Source: Methylococcus mesophilus (GTDB lineage Bacteria; Pseudomonadota; Gammaproteobacteria; Methylococcales; Methylococcaceae). From it: a DNA stretch of 64,000 nucleotides. The position numbers were made by a program, and so were the translations under genes. Below, in pieces: positions 19,435 to 30,979 of the stretch. Positions within the stretch are counted from its first letter, which is position 1, and each line of letters begins with the position of its first letter. Below the pieces are notes generated by a model. That model searched no databases, was not told the DNA's origin, and saw nothing but the letters and a program-made list of their open reading frames with translations. The DNA is taken from NCBI RefSeq assembly GCF_026247885.1, contig NZ_CP110921.1:3293501-3357500 (forward strand), given 5' to 3'.

Positions 19435-21510
19435 TCAGTCCCTGACCCAGTTTTCGGCCAGCCGGCTCGGAATGTGGGGCGACTCGCTGCTGGGCGGATG
19501 CGGGCGCCCGGCGAACACGCAGTAGCAGACCCTCAGCGTGTCCGCGACCAGGACCCAGCTCAGCCCCAGGAAGGCCGCTGTCAGCGCGGCATCGAGATAA
19601 TCGTTGAAAATCAACTGCGGCGCCTTGGCGGCCTGGTCCGCCGAAAGCAGGCCGGCCGCCAGCTTATCGCTCAGGTCGCGGGCATGCGCCAGGAAGCCCA
19701 CACGCAGTTCGGGGCTGAACAGTTTTTCCCAGGCCGCGCTGCTGGTGACCACGATCAGCCAGGACAGCGGCAGGGCAGTGATCCAGGCGTGGGAAGCCTT
19801 GCCGGTCTTGACCAGAATGGTGGTGGCGACGCACAGGGCGATGGCGGCCAGCATCTGGTTGGCGATGCCGAACAGCGGCCACAGGCTGTTGATGCCGCCC
19901 AGCGGGTCGATGGTGCCCATGTACAGGAAATAGCCCCAGCCGGCGACGACCAGCGCCGAGGTGAACAATACGCCGGGATACCAGCCGGTCCGTCCCAGCG
20001 CCGGATGCCAGTTGCCCAGCAGATCCTGCAGCATGAAGCGGGCGACGCGGGTGCCGGCGTCCAGCGTGGTCAGGATGAACAAGGCCTCGAACATGATGGC
20101 GAAGTGGTACCACAGCGACAGCAGGCCGTCGCCGAAAGCGCTGGCAAACAGGCTGGCCATTCCCACGGCCAGCGAGGGGGCGCCGCCGGTGCGGGCGAAC
20201 AGGCTCGCCTCTCCCATCTCCCGTGCCAAGGCTGCCATTTGCTCTACATCGACTGGGAAGCCCCAGGACGAGATCGTCGCCACTGCGTCGGCAGCTTCCT
20301 TGCCGACCACGCCCGCCGGGCTGTTGATGGCGAAATAGACGCCGGGATCGAGCACGGTCGCCGCGATCATGGCCATGATGGCCACGAAGGATTCCATTGC
20401 CATCGCGCCGTAGCCGATGAAGCGGGCGTCGGCCTCGTTGGCCAGCAGCTTGGGCGTGGTGCCGGAGGAGATCAGTGCGTGGAAGCCGGACACCGCGCCG
20501 CAGGCGATGGTGATGAACACGAACGGAAACAGCTTGCCGCCGAAGATCGGGCCGGTGCCATCGATGAAGGCGGTGAGCGCCGGCATCTTGATGTCGGGAT
20601 GCAGGATCAGGATGGCGACGGCGAGGGCGGCGATGGTACCCAGTTTCATGAAGGTGGACAGGTAGTCGCGCGGCGCCAGCAGCAGCCACACCGGCAGGAC
20701 CGCGGCGGCGAAGCCGTAGGCGATGATCATCAGTGCCAGGGTGGGGGCGTCGTAGTCGAACCAGGTCCGGATCGCCGGATGGTGGTCGATCCAGCCGCCG
20801 CCGGCAACCGAGAGGATCAGCAGAGTGACGCCGATCAGCGTCGCCTCGATCACCCGGCCGGGGCGGATCTCGCGCATGTACAGGCCGATCAGCACCGCGA
20901 TGGGAATCGTCGCCGCCACCGTCGAAGTCGCCCAGGGGCTGTGCTTCATGGCGTTGACCACGACCAGGCCGAGCACCGCGATCAGGATGATCATGATCGC
21001 CATCACACCGACGAGCGCCGCCGAGCCGCCGATGGGGCCCAACTCATCGCGGGCCATCTGGCCGAGCGAACGGCCGTCGCGGCGGACCGAGCACACCAGC
21101 ACCACGAAGTCCTGCACGCAGCCGCCGAACACAGCGCCGATCAATATCCACAGCGTGCCGGGCAGGTAACCGAACTGTGCCGCCAGGGTCGGGCCGATCA
21201 GTGGGCCGGGGCCGGCGATCGCGGCGAAATGGTGGCCGAACACGACCCACCGGTTGGTGGGTACGAAGTCGCGGCCGTCGTTGAAGCGTTCCGCGGGCGT
21301 GGCGCGGCCGGCGTCCAGCAGCAGCACGCGGCTTGCAACAAATGCGCTGTAGAATCTATAACCCAGGGCATAGACGCAGACCGCCGCGGTGACGAACCAG
21401 AGGCTGTTGACCGATTCGCCGCGGTTGAGCGCGATTCCTCCCAGCGCGGATGCGCCGAGCAGCGCGACGGCGCACCAGGTCAGGATGGCTGTGGGATTGC
21501 GAGGGGGCAT
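19435..21510 (-). CDS. cstA: Carbon starvation protein CstA family transporter
   Basis: A 691-residue membrane protein with about 16-18 hydrophobic segments. It has the CstA hallmarks [53 protein letters not shown] and [21 protein letters not shown]. coli members import pyruvate or peptides; the substrate here is not known. No YbdD-like small partner gene is adjacent. The ATG at 21510 is chosen because it starts [12 protein letters not shown] just before the first helix. It is divergent from glgA. Confidence 0.92.
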   Translation of the reverse strand: MPPRNPTAILTWCAVALLGASALGGIALNRGESVNSLWFVTAAVCVYALGYRFYSAFVASRVLLLDAGRATPAERFNDGRDFVPTNRWVVFGHHFAAIAGPGPLIGPTLAAQFGYLPGTLWILIGAVFGGCVQDFVVLVCSVRRDGRSLGQMARDELGPIGGSAALVGVMAIMIILIAVLGLVVVNAMKHSPWATSTVAATIPIAVLIGLYMREIRPGRVIEATLIGVTLLILSVAGGGWIDHHPAIRTWFDYDAPTLALMIIAYGFAAAVLPVWLLLAPRDYLSTFMKLGTIAALAVAILILHPDIKMPALTAFIDGTGPIFGGKLFPFVFITIACGAVSGFHALISSGTTPKLLANEADARFIGYGAMAMESFVAIMAMIAATVLDPGVYFAINSPAGVVGKEAADAVATISSWGFPVDVEQMAALAREMGEASLFARTGGAPSLAVGMASLFASAFGDGLLSLWYHFAIMFEALFILTTLDAGTRVARFMLQDLLGNWHPALGRTGWYPGVLFTSALVVAGWGYFLYMGTIDPLGGINSLWPLFGIANQMLAAIALCVATTILVKTGKASHAWITALPLSWLIVVTSSAAWEKLFSPELRVGFLAHARDLSDKLAAGLLSADQAAKAPQLIFNDYLDAALTAAFLGLSWVLVADTLRVCYCVFAGRPHPPSSESPHIPSRLAENWVRD

Positions 21511-21683
21511 GGCGTGTTTCCTTGTTGATTGTCCATTCGCCCGGATTCTCCAGGAATCCGGTGAAGGTTCGGCGGGGTAGCAGCGTATTATGCACAGTCG
21601 ACGAGCGGTCGAGGTAGGCGCTAGCGGCATTTGAGCGTACGCCTGCCCGAATGAATTCGAGAGAGGCCATCCGGAGGACACAC

Positions 21684-23738
21684 ATGGCTCGAAAACCCAA
21701 AGCGCCAACGGCCCCAGCATCGGGGTCGACGAAAGCATCCGCCAAAGGAGACAAGCCGGTTCAGGCTCCGCCGCCGGTACCGGAGAAGCCGGCCAAGCCG
21801 AAGCCGCGCGCCGCCGCCACTGCGAATGTCGCCGCGGGAGGCAAGGCAGAGGCCAGCGTCGAGAGCGCTTCGCCCGAACGCAGCGCCGCAGCCATTCCGT
21901 CACCCCCGCCGGCAGCAGCCGGTACACCGGCTCCCGCGACCGCCGGCCATTCGGGCCGCGCGGTGTCCGAAACGCCGGTGGCCGCGGTCGACACGGCGCG
22001 TGCAGCGGTTCCGGCGCCGGTGGTCGAGCCGGAATCTGCCGAAGCGTCTGGCACAGCCGTGGGCGCACGGGTCGAAACCGACACCGGTGCTACCGGACCC
22101 GAAATTGCGCTCCCCCCGAAGGGCGTGGATACGGCCGAGGAGGCCCTGCCCGAATCTCCCCACGCCCCCGAATGGTCGCCTCCGGTCGCTGCAGAGATGC
22201 CGGAAATCCAGCCCGAGGCTTCGCCGGAGCCGTCGCCCCAGCCGCACATCCAGCACCGGCCCTCGCTGTTCGTGGTCCACATTACGCCCGAACTGGCGCC
22301 GGTGGCGAAGGTTGGCGGCTTGGCGGACGTGGTGTTCGGGCTCGGGCGGGAACTGGAGATCCGTGGCAACCACGTCGAGATCATCCTGCCCAAGTACGAC
22401 TGCATGCGCTACGACCAAATCTGGGGTCTGCAGCGCACCTTCGACGACCTTTGGGTGCCGTGGTACGGCGGGGCCATCCACTGCTCCGTCTATTTCGGCT
22501 TCGTCCACGGGCGCAAGTGCTTCTTCATCGAACCGCACTCCCAGGACAATTTCTTCAACCGCGGCGCGGTGTACGGCTTCCACGACGACATTCTCCGTTT
22601 CGCCTTCTTTTCGCGGGCGGCGATGGAGTTCCTGTGGAAGTCCGGCAAGCGTCCCGACATCATCCACTGCCACGACTGGCAGACGGCGCTGGTGCCGGTC
22701 TATCTATACGAGATCTACCAGCCGATGGGAATGGGCCGTCCTCGGGTCTGCTTCACCATCCACAACTTCAAGCACCAGGGCGTCACCGGGGCTCAGGTGC
22801 TGCACGCCTCCGGACTCAACCGCCCGGAATACTATTTCCACTACGACCGTCTCCGCGACAACCACAATCCGCACGCCATCAACCTGATGAAGGGCGGCAT
22901 CGTCTACGCCAATTTCGTGACCACGGTGTCGCCGCGCTATGCGATGGAAGCCAAGGATCAGGGCCAGGGCTTCGGACTGGAGCCGACCCTGCACATCCAC
23001 CACATGAAATACGGCGGGGTGGTGAACGGAATCGACTACGACGTCTGGAATCCGGAGATCGACCCGCACATCCCCGTGCATTTCGGCGTGGCGACGATCG
23101 AAGGCAAATATGCCGACAAGAAGGCGCTGCGCGACCGGCTGCTGCTTGCCGACAACGAGAAGCCCGTCGTGTCCTTCGTCGGCCGGCTCGATCCGCAGAA
23201 GGGCATCGAGCTGATCCGCCATGCATTGTTCTACACGCTGGGCCAGGGCGGCCAGTTCGTCCTGCTCGGCTCCAGCCCGGACGGGGCGATCAACGGCTAT
23301 TTCTGGGGTCTCAAGCGGCAGTTCAACGACAATCCGGACTGCCATCTGGAGATCGGCTACAACGAGGAGCTGGCGCATCTGGTTTACGCCGGCTCTGACA
23401 TCATGGTGGTGCCCAGCCGCTTTGAGCCCTGCGGACTGACTCAGCTCATTGCCATGCGCTACGGCACCATTCCGGTGGTGCGCGAAATCGGCGGCTTGGC
23501 CGACACCGTGATCGACAAAGACTTCTCGCACCGTGCGTTGCACGAACGCAACGGCTACGTTTTCCGCGACTACGACGAGCGCGGGCTGGAGTCGGCGCTG
23601 GGACGGGCGATCGCCTGTTACTACCAGTACCCGGACCATTTCCGCGAACTGATGAAAAATGCGATGCGCTACGACTATTCCTGGAACCACCCGGGGCAGG
23701 ACTACCTCAACATTTACGACCATATCCGGGACAAGTAG
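21684..23738 (+). CDS. glgA: Glycogen synthase with long Ala/Pro-rich N-terminal extension
   Basis: A 684-residue GT5 enzyme. The ATG at 21684 is set by GGAGGA just upstream. Residues 1 to about 200 are a low-complexity Ala/Pro/Glu/Lys-rich extension with no visible domain. The catalytic part begins at [19 protein letters not shown], with the ADP-glucose-binding KVGGLADVV, and continues to the GT-B C-terminal half with [20 protein letters not shown]. Typical GlgA is about 480 residues, so the extension is the oddity. A GH13 gene follows after 6 bases. Confidence 0.9.
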   Translation: MARKPKAPTAPASGSTKASAKGDKPVQAPPPVPEKPAKPKPRAAATANVAAGGKAEASVESASPERSAAAIPSPPPAAAGTPAPATAGHSGRAVSETPVAAVDTARAAVPAPVVEPESAEASGTAVGARVETDTGATGPEIALPPKGVDTAEEALPESPHAPEWSPPVAAEMPEIQPEASPEPSPQPHIQHRPSLFVVHITPELAPVAKVGGLADVVFGLGRELEIRGNHVEIILPKYDCMRYDQIWGLQRTFDDLWVPWYGGAIHCSVYFGFVHGRKCFFIEPHSQDNFFNRGAVYGFHDDILRFAFFSRAAMEFLWKSGKRPDIIHCHDWQTALVPVYLYEIYQPMGMGRPRVCFTIHNFKHQGVTGAQVLHASGLNRPEYYFHYDRLRDNHNPHAINLMKGGIVYANFVTTVSPRYAMEAKDQGQGFGLEPTLHIHHMKYGGVVNGIDYDVWNPEIDPHIPVHFGVATIEGKYADKKALRDRLLLADNEKPVVSFVGRLDPQKGIELIRHALFYTLGQGGQFVLLGSSPDGAINGYFWGLKRQFNDNPDCHLEIGYNEELAHLVYAGSDIMVVPSRFEPCGLTQLIAMRYGTIPVVREIGGLADTVIDKDFSHRALHERNGYVFRDYDERGLESALGRAIACYYQYPDHFRELMKNAMRYDYSWNHPGQDYLNIYDHIRDK

Positions 23739-23744
23739 CCGGCC

Positions 23745-25010
23745 ATGAGGATCTACAATCTGTTTCCCCTGCTGGCGGGCCGCTTCTCGCAATGGACGCC
23801 CCATCTCGAACGGGCCGCGGCGATGGGTTTCGACTGGATATTCGTCAATCCGATTCAGCAGACCGGCCGTTCGGGCAGCTTGTATTCGATCAAGGACTAT
23901 TTCGGCATCAATCCGGCTTTTCTCGAGGCTCAACCCTCGGCGGAAGAGCAGGTGAAAGCGATGGTCCGGGCCGCGAACGGACTCGGCATGAAGGTGATGG
24001 TGGATTTGGTCATCAATCACTGCGCCTACGACTCGCCCTTGCCCGGCGCCCACCCGGAGTGGTTCGTCAGGGAAAACGGACAAATCGTCCATCCCTCCTG
24101 CGACCAGGACGGCCGGCGGGTGGTGTGGGAGGATCTCGTCCAGTTCGATTTCGGTCGGGGAGCGGAGCGCGAGGCATTGGTGCGGTACTGCCTCGAAGTC
24201 GTCCGCTTCCTGTGCCGGCTGGGTTTCAGCGGGTTCCGCTGCGACGCGGCTTACCAGTTGCCGCCGGAAGTCTGGGAGCGCCTGATCCGGGAGATCAAGC
24301 GGGAATGGCCGGAAACGGTGTTCGTCGCCGAGACCCTGGGGTGTTCCCCCGACCAGACCCGGCGGACCGCCCAGGCCGGTTTCGATGCCATCTTCAACAG
24401 CTCCAAGTGGTGGGATTTTTCCAGTCCCTGGCTGCTGGAGCAGTACCAGCTTACCCGCGAGGCCGCTCCCTCGATCGGCTTTCCCGAGAGCCACGATACG
24501 CCGAGGCTCATGGAGGAGGCGCACGGCAACGTGGACGCCTTGAAGCAGCGCTACCTGTTCGCCGCGCTGTTCTCAGGCGGGGTGATGATGCCGGTCGGCT
24601 ACGAATTCGGATTCCGGCGGCCGCTGCATGTGGTCGAAACCCGGCCTGAGGACTGGGAGCCTCCGGCCTGCGATCTCACCGGCTTCATCCGGGTGGTCAA
24701 CGAGGTCAAGGCCCGCTGCCCGGTGTTCCAGGAAGACAGTATCACTCAACTCCTGCCGCACCCGAATCCGGCGATCCTGCTGATGTGGAAGGCCGGGCGC
24801 AGACAGGGGGAGGAAGCATTGCTGGTATTCAACAAGGATCCCTGGAACCGCCAGTATTTCCGGGCCGACGATATTTACCAGTACGTTCAGGGAAGGACGC
24901 CCCTGCGGGACCTGTCGCCGGAATGGCGGCTCGATTATGTTCCGGCGCCATTCGAGTTCGAACTCGGGCCGGGCATGGGGCGGGTCATGGTGACCGAAAT
25001 GGGGAATTGA
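23745..25010 (+). CDS. GH13 alpha-amylase-family protein
   Basis: A 421-residue protein with a complete GH13 barrel signature: VMVDLVINH (region I), GFRCDAAYQ (nucleophile Asp, region II), VFVAETLG (acid/base Glu, region III) and FPESHDTPR (region IV). No signal peptide is present, so it is cytoplasmic. Coupling to glgA suggests glycogen or maltooligosaccharide remodelling. The ESHDTPR region and small size recall GlgE-related maltosyltransferases, but the GlgE N-terminal domain is absent, so the exact activity is open. Confidence 0.84.
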   Translation: MRIYNLFPLLAGRFSQWTPHLERAAAMGFDWIFVNPIQQTGRSGSLYSIKDYFGINPAFLEAQPSAEEQVKAMVRAANGLGMKVMVDLVINHCAYDSPLPGAHPEWFVRENGQIVHPSCDQDGRRVVWEDLVQFDFGRGAEREALVRYCLEVVRFLCRLGFSGFRCDAAYQLPPEVWERLIREIKREWPETVFVAETLGCSPDQTRRTAQAGFDAIFNSSKWWDFSSPWLLEQYQLTREAAPSIGFPESHDTPRLMEEAHGNVDALKQRYLFAALFSGGVMMPVGYEFGFRRPLHVVETRPEDWEPPACDLTGFIRVVNEVKARCPVFQEDSITQLLPHPNPAILLMWKAGRRQGEEALLVFNKDPWNRQYFRADDIYQYVQGRTPLRDLSPEWRLDYVPAPFEFELGPGMGRVMVTEMGN

Positions 25011-25150
25011 ACTTTTTCTCGGCGCGATAATCCATACCAACAAGTCGTCTGGATTCGACGCGCAATCTACTCATCGTCTCCCTTGTGAGTAGCCTATGCA
25101 ACCCCGGCTCCCCCTAGCCGGGCAATCACGCCCTCCGGAGCGTCCCCCCT

Positions 25151-25783
<633 letters not shown>

Positions 25784-25948
25784 GAGGGGTGGGAGGATCG
25801 TTGCAATGCAATGACGACATTCTACACTGCGGTCCCCGTCCGGGATGCTCGGTGTTGACTTTTCAGGGCGATCCCTATTTGATTCGCGTGTTTTGTCATG
25901 AGTACGGTCGGCCGACCATGGCCCGCTATTTTTTGAGATAATTCGCTG

Positions 25949-26566
25949 ATGAAAACAATGACGATCAAGGCGCTGGCGTTCAGTTTCGGCCTGGTGACGC
26001 TGGGGGCGGGGCCCTGGGCGCACGCGGAGGGAAATCCCACTGCGGGCAAGAAGAAGGCCGAGACCTGCTCGGGCTGCCACGGCGAGGACGGCAACAGCAA
26101 TGCGCCGATTTTTCCCAAACTCGCCGGCCAGCATGCCGCCTATCTGACCAAGCAGTTGCAGGAGTTCAGATCCCAGAGCCGGGGCGAATCCACCATGGCG
26201 GCCATTGCCGAGCCGCTGAGCGACGAGGACATCGCCGACCTCAGCGCTTGGTTCGCCAAGGGCTCCGTGCACATCGAAGAGGAAGAGGGCGACTATTCCG
26301 CCGGCGAGCGCCTTTACCGCGGCGGGGACTTGGCGAAGGGCATTCCCGCTTGTTCGGCTTGCCATGGTCCGCATGGCGAGGGTAATGGGGAAGCCGGTTT
26401 CCCGGCAGTGCGGGGCCAGTATTCGGCCTATGCTGCCAAGGCCTTGCGCGAGTTCAAGGCCGGCGAACGGCGCAACGACCGCAACCAGATGATGCGCGAC
26501 ATCGCGGCGAAACTGAGCGAAGAGGACATCGGCGCGGTTTCGGATTTCGTTTCGGTTCTGAAATGA
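25949..26566 (+). CDS. Diheme cytochrome c4
   Basis: A 205-residue periplasmic cytochrome with a signal peptide (ending AHA, about 26) and two similar halves, each with a heme site: CSGCH (about residues 40-44) and CSACH (about 132-136). Downstream Met residues (ESTMAAIA, NQMMRDIA) are probable axial ligands. Cytochrome c4 carries electrons to terminal oxidases. An intrinsic terminator follows directly. Confidence 0.92.
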   Translation: MKTMTIKALAFSFGLVTLGAGPWAHAEGNPTAGKKKAETCSGCHGEDGNSNAPIFPKLAGQHAAYLTKQLQEFRSQSRGESTMAAIAEPLSDEDIADLSAWFAKGSVHIEEEEGDYSAGERLYRGGDLAKGIPACSACHGPHGEGNGEAGFPAVRGQYSAYAAKALREFKAGERRNDRNQMMRDIAAKLSEEDIGAVSDFVSVLK

Positions 26567-26572
26567 TCCGCG

Positions 26573-26596
26573 GGCCCGGCGGTGCCGGGCCTTTTC
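26573..26596 (+). terminator. Intrinsic terminator after cytochrome c4
   Basis: An 8-base-pair stem GGCCCGGC / GCCGGGCC with a GGT loop, followed by TTTT, four bases beyond the cytochrome c4 stop codon. Confidence 0.82.
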
Positions 26597-26655
26597 AAGA
26601 CTTATCGATCGTATGAGCTTCGGGCCGCGGCGCGGACCGATTCGGAGGAGAATTC

Positions 26656-27318
26656 GTGAATACAGGCATCCACATGTTACGCACCGGTTTGGGACTGGCG
26701 TTTCTGGCTCTGTTTTCCTCATTGCTGTCTGCGGCCCCCGCGGAAACCAAGGAATACGCCGCGGGCAAGGACTACGAGGTGATCAATCCTCCCCAGCCGA
26801 CCTCGGACCCGTCCAAGGTGGAAGTCCTCGAATTCTTCTGGTACGGCTGCCCCCATTGCTTCCACTTCGAGCCGGACTTGAACGCCTGGCTGAAGACCAA
26901 GCCGGACAACGTGGCTTTCGTCCGCCAGCCGGCGGTTTTCAACGAGCGCTGGGCGGCGCACGCCAAGATGTTCTACACGGCGGAAGCATTGGGTGTCCTG
27001 GACAAGCTGCATCCGCAGTTCTACGAGGCCATCCAGGTCAAGAAGCTGGCGCTGGCCAGCGAAGAGGAACAGGCCAAATTCTTCGCCGACAATGGTGTTG
27101 CCAAGGATGCCTTCCAGAAGGCCTACAAGTCGTTCGCGGTGGATGCCAAGATGCGCCAGGCCGAGGGCATGGGAGCGCGCTACGGCATCAGCGGCACGCC
27201 GACGCTGGTGGTGAACGGCAAGTACCGCGTGTCCGGTTCGCTCGCCAAGTCCTACCCCAATATGATCGCCATCACCAACTACCTGATCGCCAAAGAAAGC
27301 GGCAAGCCGGCGAAATAA
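26656..27318 (+). CDS. dsbA: Thiol:disulfide interchange protein DsbA
   Basis: A 220-residue periplasmic oxidase that introduces disulfides in exported proteins. It has a signal peptide ending near LLSAAPA (about 28), the active site CPHC in FFWYGCPHCFHFEP, and the cis-Pro loop ISGTPTLVVNGKY. The GTG start at 26656 is set by GGAGGAG five bases upstream; the first ATG (codon 7) has no ribosome site. The EEP nuclease gene follows after 5 bases, as in Pseudomonas. Confidence 0.93.
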   Translation: MNTGIHMLRTGLGLAFLALFSSLLSAAPAETKEYAAGKDYEVINPPQPTSDPSKVEVLEFFWYGCPHCFHFEPDLNAWLKTKPDNVAFVRQPAVFNERWAAHAKMFYTAEALGVLDKLHPQFYEAIQVKKLALASEEEQAKFFADNGVAKDAFQKAYKSFAVDAKMRQAEGMGARYGISGTPTLVVNGKYRVSGSLAKSYPNMIAITNYLIAKESGKPAK

Positions 27319-27323
27319 GGGAG

Positions 27324-28178
27324 ATGTCCATGGGGGGGGCTCTGGCAGTCCGGGAACGCGTCGGGGATGCGCTTCCCGAACCGGCGAACGCGGATACGGC
27401 GCCGGTCGTGCTCCGTCTGGCCAGCTTCAATATCCAGACCGGAATTTCCACTTCCAGCTACCGCGATTACATCACGGGAGGCTGGCGGCACGTGTGGCCA
27501 TCGACCAAGCGCCTGCCGAACCTGAACCGCATCGCCCAGCTCCTCAAGCCGTTCGACATCGCCGGTCTGCAGGAGGTGGACGGGGGCGGAATGCGCAGCC
27601 ACAACATCGTCCAGACCCAGTACCTGGCCGAGCATGCGGGTTTCGCCTACTGGCACAACCAGGTCAACCGCCGGATCGGCAATCTGGCGCTGCACAGCAA
27701 CGGCCTGCTCAGCCGGATCCGTCCCGACTTCGTTCATGACTATCCGCTTCCGGGTATGCCGGGGCGCGGCGCTCTGCTGGCCCGTTTCGGCCGTGATCCC
27801 CGCAATGCGCTGTACGTCTGCGTGGCGCATCTGGCCTTGAGCCGCCGGGCGCGCCTCAAGCAGCTGCGCTTCATCAGCGATCTCATCGGCCATCTGCCTT
27901 ACGTGGTGATGATGGGAGACCTCAACTGCGAGCCGAATACCCCGGAACTCGACCTGCTGCTGGAGGCGACCCATCTGAACGACCCGGTCTGCCGCCTGAA
28001 GACCTTTCCGAGCTGGCGGCCGCACAAGATGCTCGATCACATCCTGGTCACACCTTCGTTGAGCGTCAACCGGCTGGAAGTGATCGATTTCGCCTGCTCC
28101 GACCATCTGCCGGTGTCGATGGAAGTGGTGCTGCCGGACGCACTGGCGCATATCCGCGAGGCGAGGCAGGCAGCCTGA
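27324..28178 (+). CDS. Endonuclease/exonuclease/phosphatase (EEP) family protein
   Basis: A 284-residue soluble protein with the EEP fold: LASFNIQTGI, the metal Glu in GLQEVDGGG, VAHLALS, GDLNCEP, DHILV and the catalytic SDHLPV. No signal peptide is evident. The family is a conserved neighbour of dsbA, but its substrate (nucleic acid or phosphoester) is not established. The start at 27324 (MSMGGALAV) is preceded by AAGGGAG. Confidence 0.82.
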   Translation: MSMGGALAVRERVGDALPEPANADTAPVVLRLASFNIQTGISTSSYRDYITGGWRHVWPSTKRLPNLNRIAQLLKPFDIAGLQEVDGGGMRSHNIVQTQYLAEHAGFAYWHNQVNRRIGNLALHSNGLLSRIRPDFVHDYPLPGMPGRGALLARFGRDPRNALYVCVAHLALSRRARLKQLRFISDLIGHLPYVVMMGDLNCEPNTPELDLLLEATHLNDPVCRLKTFPSWRPHKMLDHILVTPSLSVNRLEVIDFACSDHLPVSMEVVLPDALAHIREARQAA

Positions 28179-28186
28179 GGCTGCGC

Positions 28187-30541
28187 TCAGGCCTTCTTTT
28201 CCGAATAGTCGGCAAAGGCTTTGAGGCGGGAAACGGCCAGCCGGTTCACCGTGCGCGCCGCCTTTCCGGTCATCAGCTCGAGGGCTTCGTCCGCGGTATG
28301 AACCGCGTAAACCGCGAATTTTCCCTCGCTCACAGCTTCGGCCACCTCGGTCTTCAGCATCAGATTACGGATGTTCCCGGCCGGGATGATGACCCCCTGT
28401 CCTGCGGCGAAGCCGCGCGCCCGGCATAGCCGGAAAAAGCCCTCGATCTTCTCGTTGACGCCGCCCACGGCCTGCACATCGCCGTGCTGGTTCATCGAGC
28501 CGGTGACCGCCAGACTCTGCCGGATCGGGATGCCCGTCAGGGCCGACACCAGGGCGCAGAACTCCCCGAGCGATGCGCTGTCTCCGTCGATGTAACCGTA
28601 GGACTGTTCGATGGCGAGGTGAGCCGAGAGCGCAAGCGGGAAGTCGCGGGCATAGCGGAAGGCCAGATAGCCGGAGAGGATCAGGACGCCCTTGGAATGG
28701 ATGGCCTGGCCCAGTTCGGCCTCGCGTTCGATGTCCACCACGCCGCGCTCGCCGGGCGAGACCGTGGCGGTGATGCGGGCCGGTGTGGCGAAGCAGGTTT
28801 CGCCCGCTTCCAGCACGGTGAGGCCGTTGACGCAACCGGCCTTCTCCCCCTCCGTGGCGATGAGCAGGACGCCTTCCATCACGTCATCCAGCAGTTCCTG
28901 GTTCAGCCGGTCCAGGCGCCGTTCGCGCGCAGCCAGCGCCCGGCAGACATGGTCGGCCCGGGTCGTCTCGGCGCCGTCCCGAAGCCGTTCCAGGTCGGCT
29001 TCGGCGAGAACTTCGCAGATATCGCCGATGCGCGCCGACACCCGGCTCTGGTGTTCGGCCAGACGGGCGCCGTATTCCAGCAGCGCGGCGATGCCGCAGG
29101 CGGAAACGTCGCCGTGCCCGGCCTGCGCCGCTTGGCTCTTGATCAGACGGGCGAAGTCCAGCATCGACTCCGGCGTGAGGGGGAAGTGATCGTCGAAGTC
29201 TACGGGGAGCCGGAACAGCTCCTTGAAATCGGGGTCGGCCGCTTCCAGCAGGTAATACAGATCCCTCGACCCTACCAGCACCAGCTTGACCGAGAGCGGA
29301 ATGGGCGCGGGCAGCAGCGTCTGTGTCCTGGCACCGCCGACCGCATCGGCCGGGAGCGGCTCGATGCAGAGCTGGCCGGTCTTGAGCGCCCGCTTGAGCG
29401 CTGGCCAAGCCTCGGCATCGCCGACCAGTTGTTCGGCTTCCACGATCAGGCAACCGCCGTTGGCCTGATGCAGGAGGCCGGGAAAGATCAGCCGCGCATG
29501 GGCGCGTGAGGCTTCCTGTTCGCCGGGCGGTTCGATCCGGCCGAACAGGTTGGGATAGCTCGGGTTGGGGGCGAACAGCACCGGCGCTCCGCCTTGGCGG
29601 TCGTGGCTGACCAGGAGGCAGGGGGCATAGCGGTCCAGCAACTGATTGCGGCGGTTCGCCTCCTCGCGTGCGTCCTGGCTGCGGTCGTCGAGCAGGTATT
29701 CCGCCACGGTGCGGTCCAGATGCTCGCCCAGGACGGCGATATGAGCGGTCAGGGCCGCGCAGCCGGTATAGGGCGCGCTCAGGCGCGCCAGCAAAGGCGC
29801 CGCCGCCTGTTCGATCGTCTCCCGGTTCAGCGCCCGCAGCGATTCGGTGGCCTCCCGCTTCCACTGGGGGAGTTCCAGCAGGGCCTCGTGCAGGTCGTCC
29901 TCGAGTTCCCGAACCTGACCGTGGAACTCCGCTTTCTTTGCCTCCGGGAGGGCGGCGAAAGCCGCTTCGTCGAGCGGTGCGTCGTCCCCCCTCGGCGTGA
30001 AGGAGATGTCGTCGCCGTCGCGGAACAGCAGAATGCCCCGCTGCTCCGCCTTCCTCCCCACCGCCTCCACGGCGGCGTCGAAGCGCCGGGAAAATTCCCG
30101 GTCGATCGCCGTCCGGCGTCGCTGGTAGGCCGGGTTGTCGAATGCCGCCGGAAAGGTTGCCAGCAAGCTGTCGACGAAGGTTTCGACGTCGGCGGCGAAG
30201 CGGCGACCCGTGCCGGCGGGAAGGGAAATGGCGATCGGTTCGCGCGGATTGTCGAACCGGTTGAGGTACAGCCAGTCACTGGGGGCGGGCTGTCCGGCAG
30301 CCCGGCGTTCGAGCAGCCGTTTCACCAGCGACAGGCGGCCGGTGCCTGGATCGCCCATGACATAGAGATTGTAGCCGGGGCGGCGCATGGCCAGGCCGAC
30401 GTCGATGGCTTCCTGCGCCCGCTGCTGGCCCAGGATGTGGTCGAGCGGCTCCAGTTCGGCGGTTGAAGCGAAGGGCAGGTCGGCCGGCGAAATGACGGTT
30501 TTCAGGGCAGCGGCGGGTAATGAGGTCGGCGGTCTGGACAT
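28187..30541 (-). CDS. Lon-related ATP-dependent protease
   Basis: A 784-residue protein of the Lon-related AAA family (LonB-like, AAA_32). The N-terminal nucleotide-binding part has GDPGTGRLSLVKRL (about 62-75) in place of a canonical GKT Walker A; a long helical insert follows (about 130-300). The C-terminal Lon protease domain holds catalytic Ser in DGDSASLGE and Lys in VNEKIEGF. It is convergent with the EEP gene. The GTG-R-L Walker A variant (Arg for Lys) is worth noting. Confidence 0.88.
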   Translation of the reverse strand: MSRPPTSLPAAALKTVISPADLPFASTAELEPLDHILGQQRAQEAIDVGLAMRRPGYNLYVMGDPGTGRLSLVKRLLERRAAGQPAPSDWLYLNRFDNPREPIAISLPAGTGRRFAADVETFVDSLLATFPAAFDNPAYQRRRTAIDREFSRRFDAAVEAVGRKAEQRGILLFRDGDDISFTPRGDDAPLDEAAFAALPEAKKAEFHGQVRELEDDLHEALLELPQWKREATESLRALNRETIEQAAAPLLARLSAPYTGCAALTAHIAVLGEHLDRTVAEYLLDDRSQDAREEANRRNQLLDRYAPCLLVSHDRQGGAPVLFAPNPSYPNLFGRIEPPGEQEASRAHARLIFPGLLHQANGGCLIVEAEQLVGDAEAWPALKRALKTGQLCIEPLPADAVGGARTQTLLPAPIPLSVKLVLVGSRDLYYLLEAADPDFKELFRLPVDFDDHFPLTPESMLDFARLIKSQAAQAGHGDVSACGIAALLEYGARLAEHQSRVSARIGDICEVLAEADLERLRDGAETTRADHVCRALAARERRLDRLNQELLDDVMEGVLLIATEGEKAGCVNGLTVLEAGETCFATPARITATVSPGERGVVDIEREAELGQAIHSKGVLILSGYLAFRYARDFPLALSAHLAIEQSYGYIDGDSASLGEFCALVSALTGIPIRQSLAVTGSMNQHGDVQAVGGVNEKIEGFFRLCRARGFAAGQGVIIPAGNIRNLMLKTEVAEAVSEGKFAVYAVHTADEALELMTGKAARTVNRLAVSRLKAFADYSEKKA

Positions 30542-30571
30542 GGATGTCGGCTGGGGGCGCGGTCGGCTGAA

Positions 30572-30979
30572 TCAGCGGTGCGTGGCTATGGCCACGACTT
30601 CCGCGTCTCCGAGCCCTTTGTCGTCCCGGCTTTTCAGGTGGGCCAGCGCGCGCTGGAATTCACTCTGCAGGCGCGGGAGGACTTGGAGCGACTCGGCCGT
30701 GTAGTACACCACCTCGAAGGGCACCGGAGCGTCCAGGCTGCTCCGACGGCCGGGACGGAACGCTTGCCAGGCCATCTGGATGTGGCGGGGGCCGGCGCCG
30801 TCGACGAACACGATCTCGAGGTCGTCGGCCACGGCCAAATAAAGCATGCTTCGGATAGGGACGAACAGCGGATCGGGGCGGCGGCGTCCGAGCAGAACCC
30901 GGCTGAGGTTGTACGTCGCTCCGCCGAGCAGGCGCGCCTCGCGTCTGAGTTCGCGCGAACGATAGAAGGTTTCCTGCAT
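30572..30979 (-). CDS. Hypothetical protein
   Basis: A 135-residue soluble protein I do not recognise. It has a basic N-terminus ([12 protein letters not shown]), a central beta-rich stretch ([23 protein letters not shown]) and a C-terminal helix ([20 protein letters not shown]). No signal peptide or cysteines are present. It lies 30 bases upstream of the Lon-related gene on the same strand, so the two may be cotranscribed. Codon use looks normal for the window, supporting a real gene. Confidence 0.65.
   Translation of the reverse strand: MQETFYRSRELRREARLLGGATYNLSRVLLGRRRPDPLFVPIRSMLYLAVADDLEIVFVDGAGPRHIQMAWQAFRPGRRSSLDAPVPFEVVYYTAESLQVLPRLQSEFQRALAHLKSRDDKGLGDAEVVAIATHR

Noticed and set aside
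19474-21528. A 684-codon open frame antisense to cstA
   Set aside because: Its composition (Gln, Gly, Asp, His rich) and full overlap with a well-conserved transporter mark it as a shadow frame.
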